A stretch of 64,000 bases of DNA from Papio anubis (GCF_008728515.1 NC_044977.1:185555987-185619986), one strand, 5' to 3'. Positions 40,488-52,480 are shown, counted from the stretch's first letter. Numbers and translations are program-made. Notes: a model not told the origin generated them from the sequence alone.

Positions 40488-42782
40488 TTGCAGGAAAGGT
40501 GAATCCAGTCAGAGCTCAGAGGTCTCCCTGAGTTGAGCAGATGAAACTGGGAATCTGGGAAGCCAATGAAGCTCAAGTTCACAGGGCAGAATACCAGAGA
40601 GAAAGAGGGCTACATGGAGAGAACCATGGATATGTTCAAGTGGTTCCCCTCAAGCATTCATCAGAGCACTGACTAGTCCATACATATAAAGAAACTTGTT
40701 GAAGTGGGGATGAGGGACCTAAAAGTATTTGAGAGAAAAGTAATTATTGCTTATACAGACTCTTAGTATCTGTCCTCAGCAGACAGAAAGGAAATCCTCA
40801 TAATTCAGAGGGATATCAGACAACTGAGAATAGTCTTGTCTCTTTACTGGAAAATAATTAACCTTAGACTAACTGCTGTGTTGGTCCCACCTAACAAAGC
40901 TTAATAGTAAAACCCAAGGGGATGAAATTGCATTCTAGTAGCCTAACTAATATATATCAGAACAAAGCCAAGGTATTCAAAACTATCCAGTACCCATAAG
41001 GTAAAATCTACAGTTAAAAATTACTAGAAAATTAAAGATGCAAGAAAATACAGCCTACCATAAGGAGAAAAATCAATCAATCAAAACTGACCAAGAAATG
41101 GCACAGATGATAGAATTATCATGCAAAAATATTAAAATAATTATCACTCCATTCAATATGTTTTAAAAGCTAGAGAAAATGTAGAACATGTTATACAATG
41201 ATGCAATCTGAACTTCTAGATATGAAAAATACAATGTCTAAAATGAAAACTACACTAGATAGGATGAAGAGTAGATTATACATTTCAGGAAAAAAAATTA
41301 GGGAACTTGAAGAAATTGAAATAAAAATTATTAAAGAGGAAATACAGGGTAAAGAAAAGACCAAAAAGAAAAAATAGATCCCCACAATCCCAAGAAGTTC
41401 AATCAACCCAAAGTACAAGATACATGAAAAGAAATAGACCAAAGAACATCATAATCAAATTATTTAAAACTAGTGATTAATAGAAAAAATTTTAAATAGA
41501 ACAGCAGAGGAAAAAGACATATTATGGAGTAGGAAAAAAAATATGGATAGCAACAGATTTCTTATTAGAAATAATGCAAGTTGAAAACAGTGGAGAAATG
41601 CCTCTAAAGTAATAAAAAGAGGGAAATCCCCTGCTATCTCATAATTCTTTATCCACAGAAAATATTTTTTGAAAAAATGGAAAACAAACATGATTTCATA
41701 TTTGTAAAATCTGAGAACATTCATCACCAGATACCTAAACTACAAGAAACATTGAAGGAAAACAATGTAACACATGAAACCTATATTTACAAAAATAAAT
41801 GAAGAGTATCAGCAATGATAACCAAGTAGGTAAACAAAAATTATTTTATCTTATTTTAATATCTTTAAAAGATAAACTATTTGAGGCAAAATTAATTTAA
41901 AAATGTATTGTGAAGCTGACAATATATAGAAATATTAACAAATTGCATGAAAACAATAGCATAGAAGAGGGATTTTCACAATGGCACAGATAGAACACTT
42001 TTGTGAGGTTTTATAAGTCAAGTAGTATAATATCACTTGAAGGTAAAAAAATAATAAGTTAAAGGAGCCATTAACAGAACACAGCACATATTTGTAGTTG
42101 GTAAGCAAAAGAAAAAAAAAATGAGAGAGAAAAAACAGACAATCCAAAAAAAGACAGAAAAAAAGAACAAAGAACTGCTGTGGAAAAAACAACAAGTAAT
42201 TTTAGTAGATTTAAGCCTAACTGTCTCAATAAGTACATTAATTTAATTAAACACTCTGATTTTAAAGCAGTGATTATAATATTGAATATTAAGCAAGATA
42301 CAACTATATGCTGCCTACTCAAAACTGAATTTAAGACACTAATTAAGGCATAAGTGTAGGAAAAGATATACAATACTAACGCTATTCAAAAGACAACTGG
42401 TATCACTATTTTAGTATCATACTAAGTACATTTCTAACCAGCGAATATTACCTAGGACAAAGAAAGCCGTTCATAATGATAAAAGTGAATCAACAGGATG
42501 TTACAGTCCTAAATGTTTATGCACCTAATATCAAACCTTCAAAAAAGATGAAGCAAAACCCAATTGTACTACAAAGAGACTAGACAAATTAACAGCTAAA
42601 GTAAAATATTTCAATATCCTTCTCTCAATAATTAATACAAGGTGATATATAATTAATAGAGATACAGAATCTTTGAACAATAACACTATCAACCAACTTG
42701 ATTTAAATGACCTTTCTAGAACACTCCACAAAAACAGAACACATTTCTTTTCAAGCATTTGTGCAGCATTTACCAAGATAAA

Positions 42783-43149
42783 TGTTATGGTCCTTTGTTG
42801 CTACGCTAAGATAATACCTGAAACTGGGTATTTATAAACACTAGATGTTTGTTTCTCACAGTTCTTGAGACTGAAAATCTAAGATCAAGATGCGGGCATT
42901 TGGTGTCTAGTAGGAGTTGCATCCTCCAAAAAAAGGAGAAACACTGTATCTTCATAGTGTAGAAAATGGGAAGACAAGAGGGGATCAACTCTTTCAAATC
43001 CCTTTATGAGGGCACCTAATTCCATTCACCAGGTGGAATCCCTTAGACCTAATCTCTTCTTAAAGGCCCCACATCTTAATGCCATCAAATTGGCCTTTGA
43101 GTTTAAACACCTAAATTTTGGAGGGGACACATTCAAGCAATAGCTATCA
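42783..43149 (-). mobile_element. MLT1-like MaLR LTR, antisense, in L1M
   Basis: Plus strand 'tgttatggtcctttgttgct' to 'gcaatagctatca'. The reverse complement has 'gaatgtgtcccctccaaaat', 'gcattaagatgtggggcctt' and 'actgtgagaaacaaacatct', the same family as 39523-39892. Length 367 bp. Interrupts ORF2 of the L1M. No clean target duplication. Confidence 0.8.
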
Positions 43150-44244
43150 AACATATTCTGAGCTATAAAATAAAGATCAATAAATTTAAATAATTCAAGT
43201 CACGTAAAGTGTTCTCTTTGATCATATGGAAATCAATTATAAATCAATAACAGAAGGAACTCTGGAAAACACCAAAATATATGAAAACTAAGTAACACAC
43301 TTCTAAATAACTCATGGTTTAAAGAAGAAATCAAAAGGAAAATTACAAGATATTTTGACTGAATAAAATGGAATTACAACATATCAAAATATGTAGGATG
43401 CCACTAAATGTATCTTAGGGTGCTGGTGGTCATGGTAGATTTATAGCATAAATGCCTGTGAACAAAGGAAGGTATCAAATTAATGACTTCAGTCATAACT
43501 TTAAGGAACTTTAAAGAGAAGAATAAATTAAACTGAAAGGAAGAATAAAGGAGTTAATAAAGATCAGAACAGAAAGCAATGAAACAAAAATCAGAAAAAC
43601 AAAGGAGAAATTAATAAAACTAAAAGTTGGTTCTTACAGAAGATCAGTGAAATTGATAAATCTCTACCTAGACTGACAAAAACCCAACCAAAGAAAGAAC
43701 AAACACATATTTCCAATATCAGAAATGAGAGTGATAACACTACACATTTGGCAAATAAATATTAAAAGGATAATAATACAATGTTATGAGCGACTTATGC
43801 CAATAAATTCAACTATTTAGATAGAATGAACACATTTCTTGAAAAACACAAACTTCTAAAGCTCACTCAAGAAGAAATACATAATCTAAATATACATGTG
43901 AAATAGAATTTCTAATAAAAAATTGTAAGCAGTATTTTTCTAGTCGTACGCAACACTACAGAAGGAAAATTCACCAAGTGGGATTTACATTGCAGAAAGA
44001 AAAGTTCTGTTTATTATTCACATACCAACTAACATAATTCATCATATTAACACACTAAAAGAGAAAAGCTAAATGATCATCTTAATAGATGCAGAGAAAA
44101 CAAGCCAACACTGATTACTGATTAAAACTACTCAGCATTTTAGGACATCTATGAAAAACTTGTAGCTAATATGACATTTAATAATGAAGAACTGAGTGGT
44201 TTCCGTCTAATATTAAGAAGAAGGCAAGGATCTCTGCTTGACCA

Positions 44245-45842
44245 CTTCTGTTACAGGAAGTAACCGTCATTTGGGGTGTCATTTTTCTGGTCAGAAACAT
44301 CTGTGGCTTCCGACACCTTTTTCGGAGCTCTTGTCCTGCATCCAGGAAGAATGCGGTAGGCAGACAAGTGAACAAGATAAAGAGAAGCTTCATTTAGTGT
44401 TAGAATAGCTCAGAGGAGACCCACAGTGGGTAACTCTTCTTTGCAGGCAGGTTGTCCCCTCAAGTGTTCAGCTCTCAGCAGAGAGGAGGCCCTGGAGTGT
44501 GTGGATCTTCAATGCTCAACATGTCCTCCCATCCTCTTGTTGTCTCAGCAGGTCTCGGCAGAGAGGAGGCCCTGGAGAGGGTAGCTCCTCTCTGCAACTG
44601 GTTCTCCGGTTGTCACCCGCTATCAGCAGAGAGGGTAGCTCCTCTCTGCAGCTGGTTCTCTGGTTGTCTCCTGCTCTCAGCAGAGAGGGTAGCTCCTCTC
44701 TACAGCTGGCGATCCTCTCTCCATCCTCTGCCCTATTCTGGCTGAGCATGGGGCTTTTGCAGACCTCAGAGGGGAGGAAGTGCCTGCTGATTGGCCCATG
44801 GGCAGCCCGGAAAAGGCACCATAAGTCCCTATTCTGGTGTATGGGTCTGGATCCCAGCTCTCAGCCTTCATGGTTGCCTGGCCTGAAGGTTGGGCTTCCC
44901 TAGGGACCTGCTCCCTTCTGTCCAGTAGCCTGTCTGTCTCCCACAACCATCCATGGAAGAAGGCTTCTGGCACCAAGGGGCACCTGCAGGCCAGTGCCCA
45001 GCTGCCCTCAGTCCCCATTCAGCTTCTCCTCTGGCACTCCTTGGTGCCCAAAGTCCAGAGGAGGCCAAGGCATCAGAGGGCTGGCATGTCAGCACTACCC
45101 TGAGCTTGCATACATGGCCTGGGCTGTGACAATGCTAGAGCCCTGCCCCAACCCCAGTCAGAGATCAAAGAGGGAACCAGGAGCAGGGAGAGGCCAGGCA
45201 GTGGGAGCAGGCACCTCTGAACCTGCAAGGGAAAGGGGGCCATTCCCAGGCCCCCAAAGAGTGCAGGAATGCCTGGGTGTGCAGCCCTGGTTTGGGTGGC
45301 TGCATCTGTGGGGGATGGGGGACCTCCTACCTGCTTGCCAGGACACTACTGGCTGCAGCCCCATATAGGAGGGCAGGGCTTCTGTCTACTCCCAGCTCCC
45401 AAGAGCAGAGGGGTGCCCGGGTTGCAGTCGCAGCTTGGGCAGCTGCAGTTTGTACCTGGGGCATCTGAAATTGCACCTGGGGAGTTCCCACCCTGACAAC
45501 ATGGAAGGGAAAGGGCTCCTGCTTTTCCCTTGATTTCTGGTGGCCCCATGGAACATGGTACCCTGCCATGCCCCCTTGCAGCCTGGGGCACTCCAGCTCC
45601 TCCCTAGGCCTGGGTCAGCATCTGGGGCAGGGGTGACATTCCCCTGAGCTTCTCCTATGGCCCCCACCCTCAGGGGCAGACCAGAGCTCCATGGGACTGG
45701 CTGGGCCGCATCGGGGGAGCCTCAAGGGTTGCAGACTATGGAAGTTGGCAGGGGAACTGTCCACCTCCTCCCAGTGCCCTGCTTGCAGCTGCCAGCATTA
45801 TGGCAGTTGCCACACCAGACTGCTTGCCATTGCCATCACTTC
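44245..45842 (-). mobile_element. GC-rich 1.59-kb solo LTR (class I ERV-like), antisense
   Basis: The element at 44249-45838 starts TG, ends CA, and is flanked by cttc on both sides (44245-44248, 45839-45842), the 4-bp duplication typical of gammaretrovirus-like ERVs. The L1 text continues directly from one side to the other. On the minus strand it has a CCAAT box (ATTGG at 44790-44794 on the plus strand), a 54-bp tandem repeat, and an altered polyadenylation signal near 44390, leaving a U5 of about 140 bp and an unusually long U3 of about 1.3 kb. It is clearly GC-richer than its surroundings. No gag, pol or env is present. The family is not identified. The overlapping frames at 44452-45918 on both strands follow from its composition. 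Confidence 0.8.
44473..44735. repeat. 54-bp tandem repeat in the LTR U3
   Basis: 'gtagctcctctctgcarctg' starts at 44581, 44635 and 44689 (period 54), with degenerate flanking copies ('cagagaggaggccctgga' near 44475 and 44559). Such variable repeats often differ in number between alleles. Confidence 0.88.
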
Positions 45843-45883
45843 TATTCAACATTGCAGTGAAAGTTCTGGTCAGTGCATTCAGG

Positions 45884-45912
45884 CAATCAATCAATCAATC
45901 AATCAATCAATC
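45884..45912 (+). repeat. (CAAT)n microsatellite in L1 ORF2
   Basis: Seven CAAT units directly after the LTR insertion, in the reverse transcriptase region of the L1M. It likely grew from an L1 'caatcaga' sequence. Confidence 0.92.
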
Positions 45913-46365
45913 AGATAAAATCATCCAGATGGGAAAAAAGAAGTAAAACTATCTTTATTGAGAAAATTCTATGAAATCTACCAAAAGCTACTAGAATTAA
46001 TATATTTAACCATATTGCAGGATACATAATTATAGAGAAATCTATATATACATATATATACCTATATACTAGTAGACAAATACACTGAAAATAGAAAATT
46101 ATAGCATAAAAATTGTAAAATACTTAATATTGTTAATATATATTTGGACAATTCTGCTCAGATTGATCTATGGATTCCAATCACAAGCCTAACAGGAATT
46201 TTTGTACAAATTGAAAAATACATTCTAAAATGTATATACAAGTCTATAGAACTTAGAATATGCAAAATTACTTCGTAAAAGAACAAAGTTGGAAGACTAA
46301 CACTAATTCATATCAAGAGTTATTATAATGCTATTGCAATTAAAAGCATGTGGCAATGGCAGAAA

Positions 46366-47302
46366 ATAGGTAACTCGATGGTGAAACTTCCAGTTGCCAA
46401 GCTGGTCAATTAGAACAATGAGCCAAACTTAGGCCAGGCATGGTGGCTCATGCCTGTAATCCAAGCACTTTAGGAGGCTGATGTGGGTGGACCACATGAA
46501 GCCAGGAGTTCAAGACCGGCCTGGACAACATGGCTAAACACTGTCTCTACTAAAAATACAAAAATTAGCCAGGTGTGGTGGCACACTCCTGTAATCCCAG
46601 TTACTCAGAAGGCTGAGGGATGAGAATCGCTGGAGCTTGAGAGGCAGAGGTTGCAGTGAGCCAAGATTGCACTCCAGCCTGGGTGACAGAGGCTCCATCT
46701 TTGAAAAAAAAAAAAGAACAATGAGCCAAACTTAAACTAGCAAAGTATTAAACTTTTATTCACTTTCCAGCACAAAGTAAAAGAGACAAGTGCTGAGTCC
46801 GAGTGTTTTATTTTTCCTCACAGAATGTTATTGACAAGAGTGAGAGGATGTACAACACAAATGAGAGAAATTTTCTCACTGCTGAAGAGTCCTGTCTTTT
46901 TGTGAACCTGTACTACTAAGATTGGATGATGAGGAGTGATTGGAGTGGGAAAGTAATGAGCAGAGTAAGAAGCAGTCCCTCAGCTCAGGCACCCATATAA
47001 AGTAGGTTTTCATGAAGTAGAGTAGGAAGTGCTTCAGCTTTGCCCTGATAAAGAAGCCTCTAAATGGAGGTGCCAGGAATAATGTCGATATGCACATGAA
47101 CATGACAGGACTAGAAGGGCCTGTCTTTGACTAAAATTCCATTCAAACTGGAATAAAGTGCTTGTGCACTAAGTCTGGTGAGGGGAGGACAAGTTTGCCT
47201 ATCATAAGGCCTGCCAGTCAAAGCCTTGAATTGCCTATGATTGGGCCTAAAGGCTCACACACAGAATTTTGGCCTGGAGCTGAACTCCTCATAAATCAAT
47301 AG
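46366..47302 (-). mobile_element. ERV-like solo LTR with nested Alu, antisense
   Basis: L1M text stops at 46369 and resumes at 47299. The flanks are atag on both sides (46366-46369, 47299-47302). The inserted DNA (46370-47298, about 630 bp without its Alu) has an AATAAA on the minus strand at 46807-46812 and ends 'cataaatca' on the plus strand, fitting an LTR end. The other end (gtaact) lacks the standard TG. Family not identified. Frames at 46876-47103 and 47255-47507 are LTR/L1 sequence. Confidence 0.6.
46412..46734 (+). mobile_element. AluS-like element in the second LTR
   Basis: The body at 46432-46714 has 'ggccaggcatggtggctcat', 'aggagttcaagaccggcctg' and 'gttgcagtgagccaagattg', with a short deletion before 'cactccagcctgggtgac'. 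A perfect 20-bp target duplication, agaacaatgagccaaactta, lies at 46412-46431 and 46715-46734. Confidence 0.97.
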
Positions 47303-47827
47303 AATAGAACAGATTCCAGTAATAGGCCCATATATATACAGGCAACTGATTTTTGACAAAGGTGCAGAAGTAATATAGTTGCAAAAGAATAGTCTTTTCA
47401 AGAGAAGGTGTTGGAAGAACTGGATATCCATATGCAAAAATGAATGTAGAGCCATACCTCACACCATATATAAAAATTAACTCAAAATGGATCAGAGACC
47501 TAACCATAAAACCTAAACAACTATATCAATCATTATATATTCTATATACTAACAAACACAAACATTGAAATCTCTTTAGGTAAAATTTAAAGCTATAAAG
47601 CTAGAAGAAAGCACAAGAGGAAATCGTTATTATCTTGGGCAAGGCAAAGATTTCTTAGTTATCACACCAAAAGTACAATCCATAAAACAATAACAACAAA
47701 AATAAATTAGACTTAAGAACTTCTACTCTCTGAAAGACACAGGTAAGGAAGTGGGAAAACAAGAATCAGACTGTGAGAAGATAGTTTCAAATTGCATATC
47801 TGATACCAAACTTGTATCTAGAATATG

Positions 47828-48158
47828 TACAGTAGTTTCCATTTTCCATGAGGGATATGTTTCAGGACCCCCAGTGGAAGCCTAAAATAGGGGATAGTAC
47901 TGAACCCAATATATACTATGGTTTTTTTTTATCTGACAACCCAGACTGCTACTAAATGACTAAGTGTGTGTAGTTTACACAGTGAATATGCTGGAGAAAG
48001 GGATGATTCACATTCCATGTGGGACAGAGCAGAACATGCTGCTCAGAATAGTGCATAATTGAAAACCTATAAATTGTTTATTTCTGGAATTTTCCACTTA
48101 ATATTTCAGACCACAATTGACTGCAGGTAACTGAAACCATGGAAAGGGGACTACTGTA
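47828..48158. mobile_element. Tigger-like (Tc1/mariner) nonautonomous element
   Basis: The body at 47830-48156 begins 'cagtagtttccattttccat' and ends '...ggaaaggggactactg', imperfect inverted ends. Both sides carry TA (47828-47829, 48157-48158), the target site of Tc1/mariner elements. The interior has 'caggacccccagtggaagcc' and 'gcaggtaactgaaaccatgg', known from Tigger2-derived elements. L1M continues on both sides. Confidence 0.85.
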
Positions 48159-49062
48159 TTCCTAAAAGTAAAAGCTATATAAACAAAGACAAAAATGGGG
48201 GAAATACTTGAACATATAACTCAGAGTTGTATGAATGGCAAATAAGCACAGAAAAGGAAACTTACCCTTGTTAGACATAAGAAAAATGTAGATCCAGATG
48301 AAAATCCAGCACTATTACATACCTATCACAACAGCTAAAATTAAAGTGATTGACCATGCTAATGTTGACAGGGATGTGGAGCAACTGAAACTTTCATAAA
48401 TTTTTGATGGGAGTGTAAAATGGTCAAACTTTTTTGGAAAATAGTTTTCAGTTTCTTAAAATTTAAATATTTAAATGTAGACCTATAGCCTAACTTGGAC
48501 ATTCCACTGGTAGATATTTATTTACCTAAGCAAAGTGTAAGTGTACCTTCATTAAGCATTTGTCATCAAACTTCATCTCAGCTTTATTTGTAATATGAAA
48601 GTTGGAATCACCCCAAATGTTCATCAGTAGGTAAATGGGTAAACAATAATTGTGTTATGTCTATACTATTTGAAATACTCTTCCAAAAAATAAAGCTATT
48701 GATATATGTATCTGGCAAAATAAATGAATTTCAAAATAATTACGCTGAGTAAAAGACAGACACAAAAGAGTACCTAATGTGTAATCTTATTTATGCAAAA
48801 TTATAGAAAATGCAAACTGATCTATCTTGTCAGAAAATTGATCAGCGTTTGTCTAAGGATGGGGGCTGGCAAACATGGAAGGGACTGGAGGGTGGAGTTC
48901 CAAAGGTTGAAGAAACTTTGGGGATTGATGGAAATGGTTATTACGTTGACTGTGGTGATAGTTAATGGATGTACACATATCTCAAAACTCAATAAATTGT
49001 ACACTTTAAACATGTGCAGTTTATTGTATATAAATGATACCTCAATAAAGTTATTTAAAGTT

Positions 49063-50640
49063 ATAAATTTCTGTTCATGGAAGTATGTACTTCCCTTTTA
49101 AAGTCAAATTCTCAGGGATGGGTCCTAAGCTTTATTTGCTGTTGGATAGCAGGGAAAGCAAGCTCATTACAGGCTATGGTGGGTATTTCCTGGGAATGAT
49201 GATGCGATCCATCAATCTGAGCTCACTTCCTCATGGGATCTTGCTCCACAGTCCTACTCTCTTTTTCAGCAGATCACCTCTTGATGTCTGTGAATTAGCA
49301 ACTTTAGGGAATTATTGCAGACACTCTATTGCTGAACTCCAAGCTCGACCACAGAATCTTCCCTCAGTTCTCTTCAGTAACAATATAACTTTTCTGAAAG
49401 CTTCAGGACTAAAAAAGTTGCAGAAAAAAATTGTTTTACATTAATTGTGAAACAAAAATCTTGAAATTGAACATGCAGTTTCCATATGTGGGATGCTGCC
49501 ACTGACTTCTATGCCCTATAAAAGCCCATAATTAGATATTCAGCAATCTTTCAAGCTAGTGGTCAAGCATAGCTATTATTAAAAATTAAAGTACATATAT
49601 TTAGAGCTAAACGATATTAAAAGTAGAGACAATGGATACTCTAAACTCATCACATCTTACATCCACTATGATCTGTGCTCTTGAGGTTTGCATCTCTTAC
49701 AAACTCACATTCCATGACAGCAGGTTAGCATCTTGAAATCAGCCATGGTGGGAATATTTACAATACAAAAATGAGCAAATAGTACAAATAAAGGCTTAAT
49801 TTATTGTTTTGTTGACAAAGAAGTGATGGAGAAAGTGTTTATAATGCAGATTAAAACTGCATTGTGTCTTTGTTCGTTGTATTGTGAATAGCACCAAAAA
49901 CTGAGAAAATATTATTTTGGTATTTGAAAACTATTATTTGATTCAATGCCTAAGCGGCTTGGGTCATTGACAAACCAGAGTTCTGAGGAATATTTTTGTT
50001 GTTTCACTTTTGTCTTACTCACTAAACAATACTGATCAATATTCATACTGGAGTTATATTCACCCATCAATTGCAACCATGGGTTGGCTATACAAGAGTT
50101 TAACAAAAACTCATAATGGAATTCTATTGTACATTCTATTATTATCTATGATATTGTGCTATGTAAATATTATATCATTAAAATTTATAATAAGCTATGT
50201 ACATAAAAATATGCACCTTTTTTTCACAAAAGAGCCAGCAGCTAAACATTCAGAAGTACATTATTAGGCTGCTTTCACAGTTTATAAGCCCAGATGCTAT
50301 GCAGAGATTTTCTTCTTGAGCATCTTTGTCTTGGCAACTTCCAGTCACTTGGCAACTTCCTGTCACTTGGTTGCACTTACCAGTTTACTTCCCTGTAATA
50401 GGACTTACTTGGCCGTGAACTGTAAATAACGAAGAAGAATATTTTATTCGCATTTTCATAGCTAGTCAGTATCTGGGGGAATCTCTTCAAAATAAGGCAA
50501 TACCTAACTTTTAAAATAGTAGTTTTTCTAGCTTTAGTTTTTCGGTTTCAGCAGGAACTCTATTACATAAGTTAAAATACCAAAGGCAGAAACTATGTGA
50601 ATAAAACTGATGGATTTGCCACATTAAAAAGCAGTGCTTC
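49063..50640. other. No gene; an 18-bp duplication at 50330-50365
   Basis: The unit 'cttggcaacttccagtca' is repeated once with a single change. Frames at 49085-49444 and 50010-50267 show no family features. Confidence 0.5.
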
Positions 50641-50643
50641 TAT

Positions 50644-50670
50644 AGTAAAAAAAAAAAAAAAAAAAAAAAA
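50644..50670 (+). repeat. Isolated poly(A) run
   Basis: About 25 uninterrupted A residues. No Alu or L1 3' end precedes it directly. The L1ME-like piece lies downstream. Confidence 0.85.
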
Positions 50671-50689
50671 TCACTAACAATGTTTAAAA

Positions 50690-51565
50690 ACTAGAGATTA
50701 GTAGGAAAACATATTCAATAACTATTTCACAGAATTGTTGGCTTTAAAGTATATTTTTTACACATCTATGAGAAAATGATAATACCATGAAGAATAAACA
50801 GGCCAAAGTCATGAACAGAAATTTCACAAGAAAATTCAAATGGCAAAAAAAATACAATAATAACCTCACCAGTAATCAAACAATGAAAATTCAAATAAGA
50901 TATATTCCCTTTTAAATTTAAAGATTTTTAAATGGTTATCTGGGAGAACGTATTGTGGGGAAATAAAGGGACTCTCAAATAATTTGATAGGAGTAAATGG
51001 GCACACAGTTTCTGGAGGGCTTTTTGGCAGGACCCTTCTTGTCTCTTGACCTCACAATTCTACTTTAATAATTCCTTTTAAGGTGATATTGAAATACATG
51101 TGGAAAGATGTAGCTAAGAAAATTATTTACCACAACTTTGTTTATAATACATTTTTAAAATAACTTATATGTCTAATAAGAATGAATCAGTTATTTACAT
51201 AGATACAGAGTCCTAAGCAACCATAACGATTATTTAATGAAATATTACTAACTGTCATAGATGACTTTAATGATATATAATTGTGGAATGAAAATGGCAG
51301 ATTTAAAACTGTGTATAACATTATCTCACATTTGATATAAATATGATTTTATATATAGAGTTATGTGTGTATATGTTACATACGTACATACATACGTAAT
51401 GCATAAGATCTTAAAGGATATACACCAAAATGTTCATTAAAATTGTTACTTGAGCTTTTCTTTCAGGTGGTTTTATTTTCTTCTTTGATTCTTTTCTTAT
51501 TTGTATTTAATTGTTCTACATTGAGCATACGTTACTCGTACAATAGAATTAAAAAACCCATCCCT
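50690..51565 (+). mobile_element. L1ME/L1MC-type 3' end, sense
   Basis: Ordered phrases of an old L1 3' region: 'acctcaccagtaatcaaaca', 'tttctggagggctttttggc', 'ggtgatattgaaatacatgt', 'ccacaactttgtttataata', then 'ggatatacaccaaaatgttc' and the 3' UTR end 'attgttctacattgagca' with 'ttactcgtacaatag'. 5'-truncated, heavily diverged. Confidence 0.75.
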
Positions 51566-52480
51566 GTGCTATCTCAGCACTTTATGAGTTTCATAATCAG
51601 GTGATTCAAGGACTTGTTAGTACTCAGATTCTTGGGAATTGCAGCTGTCTTGCCTAGAGATGCAACTGGACGTAGCTCAGCAGGATAAGTGCAACCTACA
51701 AGGGCACTCCTGGAAGGAGGCGAATTCCTTGTGTTTGCATTTTTTTCTGGCTACACAGATGCTGTGCTGACTTAACAGCCCACAGGTGGCTGTTCTCTTC
51801 TGCCTTGGTGTGGAAATGGAACGAGAGACTGACTCATTTTACTGAATCATTTTACTAGTGACGTGACTCTGGGTTTGGTTACCCACAGGCATTTCTCCTG
51901 CGATTGGTTAGCCTGGGGGATGTTTTATTTTAACATGTTCACAGAGGCTTTTCCTGTCCAAGTGAAAGGTTATGAATGACAGCGAGGGAGACCACACCCT
52001 CTCATGTATATCCATTTACAAGGATTGGGACAGCTTGACCTTCTGGGATTATATCCTTTTTTGGCATCTGTGGGTAAAAGGCCTTAGGCTTCTAACTTCA
52101 AAGTTGGAATTTTGACTACCGGGCAATGTCTCATATTTCAAGCATCTCTGTAGCCTACCCTTTACAACTATCCTGAAGAGGCCTCTATCCATCTGCCACA
52201 AAAAAACCTAACACCGAAGTCACTTCTGGAGATAAGAGCCTGGAGGCTGCTGCCCAAGACGATGGGAAGGCTTCTTCTGCACCTAAATGTGAAGTGACAC
52301 TTGATATGATCTGTGTTCTGTATCCCCATCATTTCTTCAGTTGAATCTATTGACATTAAAAGCAATCAACTTACATTTCATTTTGATGACCTTGTAAATA
52401 AAAAATAAAATCCTAAGCCCCCACCATCTGAGCAGGCCCCCTCTTGGCCAAGGGATTCCAGAAAAACCTAAAAATTGAGT
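51566..52480. other. No gene or clear repeat seen
   Basis: Apparently unique, less AT-rich than its neighbours. Minus-strand frames at 52168-52519 have no recognisable domain. Confidence 0.4.

Larger units (their letters stand above)
40265..49062 (+). mobile_element. Old, near-complete L1M carrying four later insertions
   Basis: Order on the plus strand: 5' UTR/ORF1-like region (about 40.27-42.0 kb), ORF2 endonuclease-like text near 42.45 kb ('cctaaatgtttatgcaccta'), reverse transcriptase text at 44.05-44.24 kb, continuing at 45.84-46.36 kb, ORF2 C-terminus at 47.30-48.7 kb, and a 3' UTR ending with 'gtgcagtttattgtatataa' and 'cctcaataaagttattta', as in L1MB-L1MD. Insertions are 42783-43149, 44249-45838, 46370-47298 and 47830-48156. 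Removing them leaves about 5.6 kb. All frames are broken. Confidence 0.88.

Noticed and set aside
45884..45912. Possible CRISPR-like or other spaced direct repeats
   Set aside because: It is an ordinary CAAT microsatellite. The genome is primate, and no repeat-spacer array exists anywhere in the window.
44452..45918. Dense set of overlapping open frames on both strands in GC-rich DNA, at first glance like an exon cluster or CpG island
   Set aside because: The whole GC-rich block is bounded by a 4-bp duplication inside an L1 and has LTR-like ends. Frames overlap in all registers, and there is little CpG, so it is not a gene.
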